Shown here piece after piece: positions 22,736 through 35,519 of a stretch of 64,000 nucleotides of DNA. Both the position numbers and the translations under genes were made by a program. Source of the DNA: Drosophila persimilis (Eukaryota; Arthropoda; Insecta; Diptera; Drosophilidae). The notes under the pieces were generated by a model. That model did no database searches. It was not told the DNA's origin and was given only the letters and a program-made list of their open reading frames with translations. The first letter of the stretch is position 1. Each line of letters opens with the position of its first letter. The DNA is taken from NCBI RefSeq assembly GCF_003286085.1, contig NW_020825470.1:62001-126000 (forward strand), written 5' to 3'.

Positions 22736-23315
22736 GGTAATAGTATCTTTTTTTTCCATATTCAGGTCTCAGGAGGAGTTTAATGATTTGCATGTTGTGA
22801 TCTGAACCTAAGTCATATGATGTTTCAATGTGAATTAAATTGTGTCTGATACCCTTATAAACCGCAAAGTCTATAGCAGACGGCATATGTCGTCGATTTG
22901 AAGGGAAATGGGTGGGGGATCCAATGGCCAGTATGCTTTGGTCGTTTTCCTGGATGCATTTCAGAAGTGCAGCCCCTCTTCTACACGATCTTGGATTGCC
23001 CCACCACTGGCTTTTGGCGTTACAATCCCCAGCTATGATAAATCAAATACCTGTTTAAATTGTGTATCAATCCATTCGTGTGCAGGTGGACAATAGATCG
23101 CACCAATGTTTATTGTTTGATGGTTTTTTATTTTTGCAGCTATGGTGCACATCTGGATGGAGTCCTCTCTTGTTGGTGCGAGGGAAATGTGCGGGATGTT
23201 GTTTCTGTTGTGTTCGTCTTGCGAACTAAATTGGTAGTCTCTCTTCATGTCGAACCAATTTCCATCGCCACCTGCATTAGCAGGGGGCAGGGAGGCTGAC
23301 ATGAAGAGAGAACCG

Positions 23316-25722
23316 TTTTATTTGTTTATACTCTTATAATTAGCATATTTGTACCTGATACTCAAAATGAGTATTGGGGTATATTAGATTTGTGGTAAAA
23401 GTGGATGTGTGTAACGTCCAGAAGGAATCGTTTCCGACCCCATAAAGTGTATATATTCTTGATCAGCATCAATAGCCGAGTCGATTGAGCCCTGTCTGTC
23501 TGTCCGTCTGTCCGTCCCCTTCAGCGCCTAGTGCTCAAAGACTATAAGAGCTAGAGCAACGATGTTTTGGATCCAGACTTCTGTGATATGTCACTGCTAC
23601 AAAAATATTTCAAAACTTCGCCCCACCCACTTCCGCCCCCACAAAGGACGAAAATCTGTGGCAAGAAAACAATTTCATTCTTTCTCGCTCTGTCTCTCTC
23701 TAACACACAGGTTTCATGGTCGGTTTTGCCAATTGCAAAATATGAGTTCAAGGATCTCAGAACCTATAAGAGCCAGAGTAACCAAATTTGGTATCCACAC
23801 TCCTGTGATATCGGACCTTGACCGTTTCGTGTCCAAATTTCACCACACCCCCTTCCGCCCCCGCAAAGGTCGAAAATCTGGGGCATCCACAAATCTCAGA
23901 GACTATTAAGGCTAGAGTAACCAAATTTGGTATCCGCACTTCTGTTAGATCTCAATATAAAACGTATATCTCAGAATTTCGCACCACCCCCATCCGCCCC
24001 CACAAAGGACGAAAACCTGTTGCATCCACAATATTGCACATTCGAGAAAACTAAAAACGCAGAATCATAGACAATGACTATATTTATCAGATTGTTGAAT
24101 CTGGATCAGATCGGATCATTTTTGTAGCCAAAAGCAACAAATCAATTTGCACTGGCTATGCAGCGCCCGACGTCACACTCAGACTGATTTTCTGTCTCTC
24201 TCGCACGCAATCTTTGTCGTGTCGTTTAATATTAGCAGCGTCTGCCGGATGAGAGCTTTACTGACTAAGTATCGGGTATAACTGTAGAGTTGCGGTGTCC
24301 GCAGCAACTCACAACGTTCCCCCTCGTTTACAAATTGTTTCGCGCCAACTGCTTATCTACATTACATGTAGTTGCAGAAGTGGCTGTAAATTGGCAGGGT
24401 AACATTTCTTACGGTATTGGCTTATTTGGTATTTATTTTTTTTTAGTAGCTATCGATAATTTGGCTAAATGCCAGGGTAACACTAAACTTATTGCTACTT
24501 TGTTTGCATTGTTTTTGTTTTTAATTATTTCAGGTGGAGTATGCAGCCGTGAAGAACATCATTACGCCTATTGGTCTCGTCGTCGGCTGCGAAGTGGAAT
24601 CCTTGCCAGTGTCGGCGCTAAACTGTGACTGCAGGACAGCATCAACAGGGCTGAAGCTGGCCGAGGTCCAGTGCATCGTCATTCTGGATGTGGATTACCA
24701 ATTTCTGTGAAGGTGAAGTGGCTTCGTATCTGTGGAAGAATAAAAAGGTTTTTAGTTTCTTTTCAGCGCCGCCATCATCTGGATTCTGGAGCTGCCGCCG
24801 TCCATCATCAGGTTCTCTGCTGGGGCCGTCATTTGCCTGCGTAGCAGCTGCATTAGCGCTACTGCGGCTGATTTCCATATTGTGTGTTGCAAATGGATTG
24901 CGCAGCCAGTTCTCGCGTCTGACTTGGAGCAGTATTGTTTGGATGGCTGTCAGACTTCTGTTGCTGTTTGGATTGTGCTCTTCTATCATTGCGGCATACC
25001 TTGGCCTGGCCAGCCTTTTTGGAATGTATGGGTGCGTTGCGATCTCACAGGCAGGTAAATTTGTGTGCTGCATTAGCTGAGTGTAGCAGTTCCTTCAGAG
25101 TCTGTTATAAACTTCTTCCACAGTTGCTACTTGGAGATCCTACTTTCCATATTCAGGTCTCAGGAGGAGTTTAATGATTTGCATGTTGTGATCTGAACCT
25201 AAGTCATATGATGTTTCAATGTGAATTAAATTGTGTCTGATACTCTTATAAACCGCAAAGTCTATAGCAGACGGCATATGTCGTCGATTTGAAGGGAAAT
25301 GGGTGGGGGATCCAATGGCCAGTATGCTTTGGTCGTTTTCCTGGATGCATTTCAGAAGTGCAGCCCCTCTTCTACACGATCTTGGATTGCCCCACCACTG
25401 GCTTTTGGCGTTACAATCCCCAGCTACGATAAATCTGCTACCCAGAGAGTCAAATACCTGTTTAAATTGTGTATCAATCCATTCGTGTGTAGGTGGACAA
25501 TAGATCGCACCACTGTTTATTGTTTGATGGTTTTTTATTTTTGCAGCTATGGTGCACATCTGGATGGAGTCCTCTCTTGTTGGTGCGAGGGAAATGTGCG
25601 GGATGTTGTTTCTGTTGTGTTCGTCTTGCGAACTAAATTGGTAGTCTCTCTTCACGTCGAACCAATTTCCATCGCCACCTGCATTAGCAGGGGGCAGGGA
25701 GGCTGACATGAAGAGAGAACCG
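23316..25722 (-). pseudogene. LINE unit 5, internally deleted, first of the 2.4-kb repeats
   Basis: It carries the 3' region, the C-terminal tail with the shared TGA stop, and then jumps at 25140/25141 (ggagatcc | tactttccat) to the endonuclease half, losing the whole RT core and linker. Its endonuclease frame (25140-25709, 189 codons, with GDCNAKSQWWG, PSAIDF and SDHNMQ) is uninterrupted and has the 16 bp that units 4, 6 and 7 lack. A Helentron lies in its 3' region at 23350-24329. Confidence 0.88.
23350..24329 (+). mobile_element. DINE-1-like Helentron, copy 3 (subtype A)
   Basis: It is inserted at cattagcatattt | tacaaattg in the LINE 3' region. Its first bases are altered (TGTACCTGATACTC). 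The (GTCY)n tract is short and a segment after CTGTGGCA is deleted, as in copies 4-6. It ends CCCCCTCGTTT. Confidence 0.88.
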
Positions 25723-28114
25723 TTTTATTTGTTTATACTCTTATTATTAGCATATTTATACCCGATACTCAAAATGAGTATTGGGGTATATTAGATTTGT
25801 GGTAAAAGTGGATGTGTGTAACGTCCAGAAGGAATCGTTTCCGACCCCATAAAGTATATATATTCTTGATCAGCATCAATAGCCGAGTCGATTGAGCCCT
25901 CTCTGTCTGTCCGTCTGTCCGTCCCCTTCAGCGCCTAGTGCTCAAAGACTATAAGAGCTAGAGCAACGATGTTTTGGATCCAGACTTCTGTGATATGTCA
26001 CTGCTACAAAAATATTTCAAAACTTCGCCCCACCCACTTCCGCCCCCACAAAGGACGAAAATCTGTGGCAAGAAAACAATTTCATTCTTTCTCGCTCTGT
26101 CTCTCTCTAACACACAGGTTTCATGGTCGGTTTTGCCAATTGCAAAATATGAGTTCAAGGATCTCAGAACCTATAAGAGCCAGGGTAACCAAATTTGGTA
26201 TCCACACTCCTGTGATATCGGACCTTGACCGTTTCGTGTCCAAATTTCACCACATCCCCTTCCGCCCCGGCAAAGGACGAAAATCTGGGGCATCCACAAA
26301 TCTCAGAGACTATTAAGGCTAGAGTAACCAAATTTGGTATCCGCACTTCTGTTAGATCTCAATATAAAACGTATATCTCAGAATTTCGCACTACCCCCAT
26401 CCGCCCCCACTAAGGACGAAAACCTGTTGCATCCACAATATTGCACATTCGAGAAAACTAAAAACGCAGAATCATAGACAATGACTATATTTATCAGATT
26501 GTTGAATCTGGATCAGATCGGATCATTTTTGTAGCCAAAAGCAACAAATCAATTTGCACTGGCTATGCAGCGCCCGACGTCACACTCAGACTGATTTTCT
26601 GTCTCTCTCGCACGCAATCTTTGTCGTGTCGTTTAATATTAGCAGCGTCTGCCGGATGAGAGCTTTACTGACTAAGTATCGGGTATAACTGTAGAGTTGC
26701 GGTGTCCGCAGCAACTCACAACGTTCCCCCTCGTTTACAAATTGTTTCGCGCCAACTGCTTATCTACATTACATGTAGTTGCAGAAGTGGCTGTAAATTG
26801 GCAGGGTAACATTTCTTACGGTATTGGCTTATTTGGTATTTATTTTTTTTTAGTAGCTATCGATAATTTGGCTAAATGCCAGGGTAACACTAAACTTATT
26901 GCTACTTTGTTTGCATTGTTTTTGTTTTTAATTATTTCAGGTGTAGTATGCAGCCGTGAAGAACATCATTACGCCTATTGGTCTCGTCGTCGGCTGCGAA
27001 GTGGAATCCTTGCCAGTGTCGGCGCTAAACTGTGACTGCAGGACAGCATCAACAGGGCTGAAGCTGGCCGAGGTCCAGTGCATCGTCATTCTGGATGTGG
27101 ATTACCAATTTCTGTGAAGGTGAAGTGGCTTCGTATCTGTGGAAGAATAAAAAGGTTTTTAGTTTCTTTTCAGCCGCCGCCATCATCTGGATTCTGGAGC
27201 TGCCGCCGTCCATCATCAGGTTCTCTGCTGGGGCCGTCATTTGCCTGCGTAGCAGCTGCATTAGCGCTACTGCGGCTGATTTCCATATTGTGTGTTGCAA
27301 ATGGATTGCGCAGCCAGTTCTCGCGTCTGACTTGGAGCAGTATTGTTTGGATGGCTGTCAGGCTTCTGTTGCTGTTTGGATTGTGCTCTTCTATCATTAC
27401 GGCATACCTTGGCCTGGCCAGCCTTTTTGGAATGTATGGGTGCGTTGCGATCTCACAGGCAAGTAAATTTGTGTGCTGCATTAGCTGAGTGTAGCAGTTC
27501 CTTCAGAGTCTGTTATAAACTTCTTCCACAGTTGCTACTTGGAGATCCTACTTTCCATATTCAGGTCTCAGGAGGAGTTTAATGATTTGCATGTTGTGAT
27601 CTGAACCTAAGTCATATGATGTTTCAATGTGAATTAAATTGTGTCTGATACTCTTATAAACCGCAAAGTCTATAGCAGACGGCATATGTCGTCGATTTGA
27701 AGGGAAATGGGTGGGGGATCCAATGGCCAGTATGCTTTGGTCGTTTTCCTGGATGCATTTCAGAAGTGCAGCCCCTCTTCTACACGATCTTGGATTGCCC
27801 CACCACTGGCTTTTGGCGTTACAATCCCCAGCTATGATAAATCAAATACCTGTTTAAATTGTGTATCAATCCATTCGTGTGCAGGTGGACAATAGATCGC
27901 ACCACTGTTTATTGTTTGATGGTTTTTTATTTTTGCAGCTATGGTGCACATCTGGATGGAGTCCTCTCTTGTTGGTGCGAGGGAAATGTGCGGGATGTTG
28001 TTTCTGTTGTGTTCGTCTTGCGAACTAAATTGGTAGTCTCTCTTCACGTCGAACCAATTTCCATCGCCACCTGCATTAGCAGGGGGCAGGGAGGCTGACA
28101 TGAAGAGAGAACCG
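25723..28114 (-). pseudogene. LINE unit 6, internally deleted, 2392-bp repeat
   Basis: It has the same structure and breakpoint (27548/27549) as unit 5. The endonuclease part lacks the 16 bp near 27843, so the frame breaks after FDLS (27832-28101). The 3' region has GTGTAGTATGC for the usual GTGGAGTATGC, shared only with unit 7. It is the same length as unit 7 and I saw no difference between them. Confidence 0.88.
25757..26736 (+). mobile_element. DINE-1-like Helentron, copy 4 (subtype A)
   Basis: It sits at exactly the same LINE position as copies 3, 5 and 6, and begins TATACCCGATACTC. With copy 5 it shares CACATCCCCTTCCGCCCCGG and other private variants, so it was duplicated together with the LINE unit. 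Confidence 0.9.
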
Positions 28115-30506
28115 TTTTATTTGTTTATACTCTTATAATTAGCATATTTATACCCGATACTCAAAATGAGTATTGGGGTATATTAGATTTGTGGTAAAAG
28201 TGGATGTGTGTAACGTCCAGAAGGAATCGTTTCCGACCCCATAAAGTATATATATTCTTGATCAGCATCAATAGCCGAGTCGATTGAGCCCTCTCTGTCT
28301 GTCCGTCTGTCCGTCCCCTTCAGCGCCTAGTGCTCAAAGACTATAAGAGCTAGAGCAACGATGTTTTGGATCCAGACTTCTGTGATATGTCACTGCTACA
28401 AAAATATTTCAAAACTTCGCCCCACCCACTTCCGCCCCCACAAAGGACGAAAATCTGTGGCAAGAAAACAATTTCATTCTTTCTCGCTCTGTCTCTCTCT
28501 AACACACAGGTTTCATGGTCGGTTTTGCCAATTGCAAAATATGAGTTCAAGGATCTCAGAACCTATAAGAGCCAGGGTAACCAAATTTGGTATCCACACT
28601 CCTGTGATATCGGACCTTGACCGTTTCGTGTCCAAATTTCACCACATCCCCTTCCGCCCCGGCAAAGGACGAAAATCTGGGGCATCCACAAATCTCAGAG
28701 ACTATTAAGGCTAGAGTAACCAAATTTGGTATCCGCACTTCTGTTAGATCTCAATATAAAACGTATATCTCAGAATTTCGCACTACCCCCATCCGCCCCC
28801 ACTAAGGACGAAAACCTGTTGCATCCACAATATTGCACATTCGAGAAAACTAAAAACGCAGAATCATAGACAATGACTATATTTATCAGATTGTTGAATC
28901 TGGATCAGATCGGATCATTTTTGTAGCCAAAAGCAACAAATCAATTTGCACTGGCTATGCAGCGCCCGACGTCACACTCAGACTGATTTTCTGTCTCTCT
29001 CGCACGCAATCTTTGTCGTGTCGTTTAATATTAGCAGCGTCTGCCGGATGAGAGCTTTACTGACTAAGTATCGGGTATAACTGTAGAGTTGCGGTGTCCG
29101 CAGCAACTCACAACGTTCCCCCTCGTTTACAAATTGTTTCGCGCCAACTGCTTATCTACATTACATGTAGTTGCAGAAGTGGCTGTAAATTGGCAGGGTA
29201 ACATTTCTTACGGTATTGGCTTATTTGGTATTTATTTTTTTTTAGTAGCTATCGATAATTTGGCTAAATGCCAGGGTAACACTAAACTTATTGCTACTTT
29301 GTTTGCATTGTTTTTGTTTTTAATTATTTCAGGTGTAGTATGCAGCCGTGAAGAACATCATTACGCCTATTGGTCTCGTCGTCGGCTGCGAAGTGGAATC
29401 CTTGCCAGTGTCGGCGCTAAACTGTGACTGCAGGACAGCATCAACAGGGCTGAAGCTGGCCGAGGTCCAGTGCATCGTCATTCTGGATGTGGATTACCAA
29501 TTTCTGTGAAGGTGAAGTGGCTTCGTATCTGTGGAAGAATAAAAAGGTTTTTAGTTTCTTTTCAGCCGCCGCCATCATCTGGATTCTGGAGCTGCCGCCG
29601 TCCATCATCAGGTTCTCTGCTGGGGCCGTCATTTGCCTGCGTAGCAGCTGCATTAGCGCTACTGCGGCTGATTTCCATATTGTGTGTTGCAAATGGATTG
29701 CGCAGCCAGTTCTCGCGTCTGACTTGGAGCAGTATTGTTTGGATGGCTGTCAGGCTTCTGTTGCTGTTTGGATTGTGCTCTTCTATCATTACGGCATACC
29801 TTGGCCTGGCCAGCCTTTTTGGAATGTATGGGTGCGTTGCGATCTCACAGGCAAGTAAATTTGTGTGCTGCATTAGCTGAGTGTAGCAGTTCCTTCAGAG
29901 TCTGTTATAAACTTCTTCCACAGTTGCTACTTGGAGATCCTACTTTCCATATTCAGGTCTCAGGAGGAGTTTAATGATTTGCATGTTGTGATCTGAACCT
30001 AAGTCATATGATGTTTCAATGTGAATTAAATTGTGTCTGATACTCTTATAAACCGCAAAGTCTATAGCAGACGGCATATGTCGTCGATTTGAAGGGAAAT
30101 GGGTGGGGGATCCAATGGCCAGTATGCTTTGGTCGTTTTCCTGGATGCATTTCAGAAGTGCAGCCCCTCTTCTACACGATCTTGGATTGCCCCACCACTG
30201 GCTTTTGGCGTTACAATCCCCAGCTATGATAAATCAAATACCTGTTTAAATTGTGTATCAATCCATTCGTGTGCAGGTGGACAATAGATCGCACCACTGT
30301 TTATTGTTTGATGGTTTTTTATTTTTGCAGCTATGGTGCACATCTGGATGGAGTCCTCTCTTGTTGGTGCGAGGGAAATGTGCGGGATGTTGTTTCTGTT
30401 GTGTTCGTCTTGCGAACTAAATTGGTAGTCTCTCTTCACGTCGAACCAATTTCCATCGCCACCTGCATTAGCAGGGGGCAGGGAGGCTGACATGAAGAGA
30501 GAACCG
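28115..30506 (-). pseudogene. LINE unit 7, internally deleted, 2392-bp repeat
   Basis: A tandem copy of unit 6: same breakpoint (29940/29941), same 16-bp loss near 30235, same TGA stop, same GTGTAGTATGC variant, same total length. Confidence 0.88.
28149..29128 (+). mobile_element. DINE-1-like Helentron, copy 5 (subtype A)
   Basis: Same site and same private variants as copy 4, exactly 2392 bp further right. Confidence 0.9.
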
Positions 30507-30540
30507 TTTTATTTGTTTATACTCTTATAATTAGCATATT

Positions 30541-31519
30541 TATACCCGATACTCAAAATGAGTATTGGGGTATATTAGATTTGTGGTAAAAGTGGATGTG
30601 TGTAACGTCCAGAAGGAATCGTTTCCGACCCCATAAAGTATATATATTCTTGATCAGCATCAATAGCCGAGTCGATTGAGCCCTCTCTGTCTGTCCGTCT
30701 GTCCGTCCCCTTCAGCGCCTAGTGCTCAAAGACTATAAGAGCTAGAGCAACGATGTTTTGGATCCAGACTTCTGTGATATGTCACTGCTACAAAAATATT
30801 TCAAAACTTCGCCCCACCCACTTCCGCCCCCACAAAGGACGAAAATCTGTGGCAAGAAAACAATTTCATTCTTTCTCGCTCTGTCTCTCTCTAACACACA
30901 GGTTTCATGGTCGGTTTTGCCAATTGCAAAATATGAGTTCAAGGATCTCAGAACCTATAAGAGCCAGAGTAACCAAATTTGGTATCCACACTCCTGTGAT
31001 ATCGGACCTTGATCGTTTCGTGTCCAAATTTCACCACACCCCCTTCCGCCACGCAAAGGTCGAAAATCTGGGGCATCCACAAATCTCAGAGACTATTAAG
31101 GCTAGAGTAACCAAATTTGGTATCCGCACTTCTGTTAGATCTCAATATAAAACGTATATCTCAGAATTTCTCACCACCCCCATCCGCCCCCACTAAGGAC
31201 GAAAACCTGTTGCATCCACAATATTGCACATTCGAGAAAACTAAAAACGCAGAATCATAGACAATGACCATATTTATCAGATTGTTGAATCTGGATCTGA
31301 TCGGATCATTTTTGTAGCCAAAAGCAACAAATCAATTTGCACTGGCTATGCAGCGCCCGACGTCACACTCAGACTGATTTTCTGTCTCTCTCGCACGCAA
31401 TCTTTGTCGTGTCGTTTAATATTAGCAGCGTCTGCCGGATGAGAGCTTTACTGACTAAGTATCGGGTATAACTGTAGAGTTGCGGTGTCCGTAGTAACTC
31501 ACAACGTTCCCCCTCGTTT
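30541..31519 (+). mobile_element. DINE-1-like Helentron, copy 6 (subtype A)
   Basis: Same LINE position as copies 3-5, with private changes (TTCCGCCACGCAAAGG, GATCGTTTCG, and GTAGTAACTC in the 3' hairpin). It closes the higher-order array on the right. Confidence 0.9.
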
Positions 31520-34302
31520 ACAAATTGTTTCGCGCCAACTGCTTATCTACATTACATGTAGTTGCAGAAGTGGCTGTAAATTGGCAGGGTAACATTTCTT
31601 ACGGTATTGGCTTATTTGGTATTTATTTTTTTTTAGTAGCTATCGATAATTTGGCTAAATGCCAGGGTAACACTAAACTTATTGCTACTTTGTTTACATT
31701 GTTTTTGTTTTTAATTATTTCAGGTGGAGTATGCAGCCGTGAAGAACATCATTACGCCTATTGGTCTCGTCGTCTGCTGCGAAGTGGAATCCTTGCCAGT
31801 GTCGGCGCTAAACTGTGACTGCAGGACAGCATCAACAGGGCTGAAGCCGGCCGAGGTCCAGTGCATCGTCATTCTGGATGTGGATTACCAATTTCTGTGA
31901 AGGTGAAGTGACTTCGTATCTGTGGAAGAATAAAAAGGTTTTTAGTTTCTTTTCAGCCGCCGCCATCATCTGGATTCTGGAGCTGCCGCCGTCCATCATC
32001 AGGTTCTCTGCTGGGGCCGTCATTTGCAGGCTGTTGCTGTTTGGATTGTGCTCTTCTATCATTGCGGCATGCCTTGGCCTGGCCAGCCTTCTCGGAATTT
32101 GTGTGCTGCATTAGCCGAGTGTAGCAGTTCCTGCAGAGTCTGTTATAAACTTCTTCCACAGTTGCTACTTGGAGATCCGCATGCAGTTCGTTGTTGCTCA
32201 CATACCGGGGAGCATTTGTCATTGCTCTGAGAGCTTTGCTTTGGATCGTCTGGAGCTTGGCCATTTGCATGCTTGAAGTCAGTGGTCCCCAGACTGGCAA
32301 GGCATACTGCCATATTGGGGCAATCAGCTGCTTATAGAGGAGGACCTTTGGAGGTAGTGGGAGTTTACTGTTTCTGCCGATGATCCAGTCGAGCTTTTTG
32401 ATCCGGGCCCTTGTTTTAGTGACAATAGCCGCTACATGCTTATTGAAATTGAGTTTCGTATCCATATGTATTCCCAGGTATGGCATGACGGATTTTTTGG
32501 CCAGGAGTTGCCCGGCTAACCTTGGAACTGGAGTGTGTTGCTGCACAGGTGAGAGAGTGTGTAGAACATGAGCAGTTTTTGCAAGACTGATGGTTATTCC
32601 CCATTTCTTAGACCATGATAATGCATCAGCCAGGAGCCGCTACACATTTTCGTTGGCTTGTTTTGGACTTAGGGCAGATACGAGGTATACTGCGTCATCA
32701 GCGTACGTTGCTATCATTTGGGTTGAGTTTGCGTGTCTTGATGGCTGCGGCATGTCGGCAGTGTAAAGATTATAGAGCACTGGGCCAAGTACGCTTCCTT
32801 GCGGCACTCCAGCGGTTATATGCTTTAGGCTTGAGGTGATGTTGTTACAGCAGACGACTTTGAAGCTTCTGTCTGAGAGATAGCTGGTGAGTAGAATGTA
32901 TAAATTGTCAGGTATTATCGTTTTAACTTTGCGGAGAAGATCCTGATGCCAGACTCTATCAAAAGCTTCCTGGATATCCATGTACACAGCACTGCAATGC
33001 CGCTGCGCTTCGTAGGATCTGAGGATAAATTGCGTGACTCGTCCGATTTGCTGTTCCGCTGAGTGCTAACTTCTGAAGCTAAATTGATGGTTTGGAATAG
33101 CCATGGCAAAGCTTTCTTCTTCAAAGAGTCGCTTGAGGATGAGGCGTTCAAGGATTTTGGAGAAGCCTGTAAGCTGGGTGATGGGTCTGTAGGACTCAAG
33201 CCTATCACTCGGTTTTCCTGGTTTCCTTAACATAGAGATTTTTTCGTCCAGAGCTTCTTAATTTCCGATTTGAGTTCCTGGATGGTCACAGGTCTGATTA
33301 TTTGAGCAGCTTCATCTGGACCGTTTTCTTGTAATACTGCGTTAATTTCTTCTCTATCTTCTAGGGCTGCCGTGATCTTTGGCGTGAAACGTGCTTCCAG
33401 GTGCTGCGCAAAGGCCTCAGCTTTTTCCTCCGTAGTTTTGCACCCAGGATCTGCAAGATTTGGAATGGGCTGTCTTTTGATTGTGTTGGTGAGCCGCCAT
33501 AGTTTCTGCATGCTGTACCTATCAGTTGGGTCGATGTCGTGTAGCAGTCTGTTCATTTGTTTGTCTTTTTGTAGCTTGATCCGTTTACGTATTCTGTTAG
33601 TCAGCTGCGTGCAATGAGGGGGTTGGAGCACCTATCTTTTTGGTTGATTTTGCAGAAAATTCTTTTGATCTTGATCGCTTTCAGCGTTTGCGAGTCAAGA
33701 TGAAAGTTTTGCGGTCCGTACACTGTGTGCTGGTTACTTGAGGTTTGCGAAGCCAATTAAGCTGCAATGTAAATGTTCTTTTCAAGGATAGCCACTGCAT
33801 CATCTATGTCGTCGCCGTTGTGAAGTTCAGTCTCCAGATGGATTCGCTGTTCTAGGTGAGCTTGAAATCTTCTGATATTTGCATTTTTTGGTAATAGTAT
33901 CTTCTTTTTTCCATATTCAGGTCTCAGGAGGAGTTTAATGATTTGCATGTTGTGATCTGAACCTAAGTCATATGATGTTTCAATGTGAATTAAATTGTGT
34001 CTAATACCCTTATAAATCGCAAAGTCTATAGCAGACGGCATATGTCGTCGATTTGAAGGGAAATGGGTGGGGGATCCAGTGGTCAGTATGCTTTGGTCGT
34101 TTTCCTGGATGCATTTCAGAAGTGCAGCCCCTCTTCTACACGATCTTGCATTGCCCCACCACTGGCTTTTGGCGTTCCAATCCCCAGCTACGATAAATCT
34201 GCTACCCAGAAAGCCAAATACCTGTTTAAATTGTGTATCAATCCATTCGTGTGCGGGTGGACAATAGATCGCACCAATGTTTATTGTTTGATGGTTTTTT
34301 AT

Positions 34303-35332
34303 TATACCCGATACTCAAAATGAGTATTGGGGTATATTAGATTTGTGGTAAAAGTGTATGTGTGTAACGTCCAGAAGGAATCGTTTCCGACCCCATAAAG
34401 TATATATATTCTTGATCAGCATCAATAGCCGAGTCGATTGAGCCATGTCTGTCTGTCCGTCTGTCCGTCTGTCCGTCCGTCCGTCTGTCCGTCTGTCCGT
34501 CCCCTTCAGCGCCTAATGCTCAAAGACTATAAGAGCTAGAGCAACGATGTTTTGGATCCAGACTTCTGTGATATGTCACTGCTACAAAAATATTTCAAAA
34601 CTTTGCCCCGCCCACTTCCGCCCCCACAAAGGGCGAAAATCTGTGGCATCCACAATTTTAAAGATACGAGAAAACCAAAAACGCAGAATCGTAGAGAATG
34701 ACGATATCTTTTAGACTGCGGAATCTGAATTGGATCGTATTATTATTATAGCCAGCATCAAGAAAACAATTTCATTTTTTCTCGCCCTGTCTCTCTCTAA
34801 CACACACGTAGCATAGGCGGCTTTGCTTAGAGTAAAACATTAGCGCCTAGATCTCAGAGACTATAAAAGCTAGAGCAACCAAATTTGGTATCCACACTCC
34901 TAATATATCGGACCGAGACGAGTTTGTTTCAAAATTTCGCCACACCCCCTTCCGCCCCCGCAAAGGATGCAGATCTGGGGATATTTATAAATCTCAGAGA
35001 CTATTAAGGCTAGAGTAACCAAATTTGGTATCCGCACTCCTGTTAGATCTCACTATAAAACGTATATCTCAAAATTTCGCCCCACCCCCTTCCGCCCACA
35101 CAAAGGACGAAAATCTGTTGCATCCACAAAAGCCAAAAGCAAGAAATCAATTTTTAGTGGCTACGCAGCGCCCGACGTCACGCTCAGACTGATTTTCTGT
35201 CTCTCTCGCACGCACTCTTTGTCGTGTCGTTTAATATTAGCGGCGTCTGCCGGAGGAGAGCCATACTGACTTAGTATCGGGTATAACTGTAGAGTTGCGG
35301 TGTCCGCAGCAACTCACAACGTTCCCCCTCGT
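34303..35332 (+). mobile_element. DINE-1-like Helentron, copy 7 (subtype B)
   Basis: It is inserted in the T-run of the endonuclease region (ggttttttat | atttttgcag), antisense to the LINE. A long mixed GTCY/GTCTGTCC tract is at about 34446-34503. About 70 bp just before the conserved AAATCAATTT near 35130 is deleted. It ends CCCCCTCGTT. Confidence 0.9.
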
Positions 35333-35519
35333 TATTTTTGCAGCTATGGTGCACATCTGGATGGAGTCCTCTCTTGTTGGTGCGAGGGAAATGTGCGGGA
35401 TGTTGTTTCTGTTGTGTTCGTCTTGCGAACTAAATTGGTAGTCTCTCTTCATGTCGAACCAATTTCCATCGCCACCTGCATTAGCAGGGGGCAGGGAGGC
35501 TGACATGAAGAGAGAACCG

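Larger units (their letters stand above)
18623..23315 (-). pseudogene. LINE unit 4, carrying two insertions
   Basis: The 3' region (18623-18960) and C-terminal tail are complete. The TGC-to-TGA stop shared with unit 2 closes the frame at 19426. A deletion near 19549 removes about 60 bp of thumb. RT is open again from 21642 to 20331 as a linker-RT frame with KKAPGLDSID, AFDRVW and GVPQGSVLGP, and is interrupted by a LINE fragment at 20011-20330. A Helentron (21627-22735) splits linker from endonuclease. The endonuclease part (22738-23302) lacks 16 bp near 23044. Confidence 0.87.
30507..35519 (-). pseudogene. LINE unit 8, carrying two Helentrons
   Basis: The 3' region (Helentron at 30541-31519) leads to a short-form C-terminal tail; about 140 bp is lost near 32034. 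RT is read at 31953-32546 and 32640-32987. The CAG-to-TAG stop in FRSQH is present near 33067. A deletion of about 170 bp removes the start of the fingers domain at 33242 (gattttt | tcgtccagagc). A linker follows with a second deletion at 33451. The endonuclease is split by the Helentron at 34303-35332; its end is at 35333-35506. Confidence 0.86.

Noticed and set aside
23562..23909. 115-codon plus-strand ORF repeated in Helentrons
   Set aside because: It reads through the repeated non-coding blocks, is absent or broken in other copies, and non-autonomous DINE-1 elements have no coding capacity.
23316..31519. Direct repeats as a CRISPR array or gene family
   Set aside because: Periods of 2.4 kb and transposon content explain them fully.
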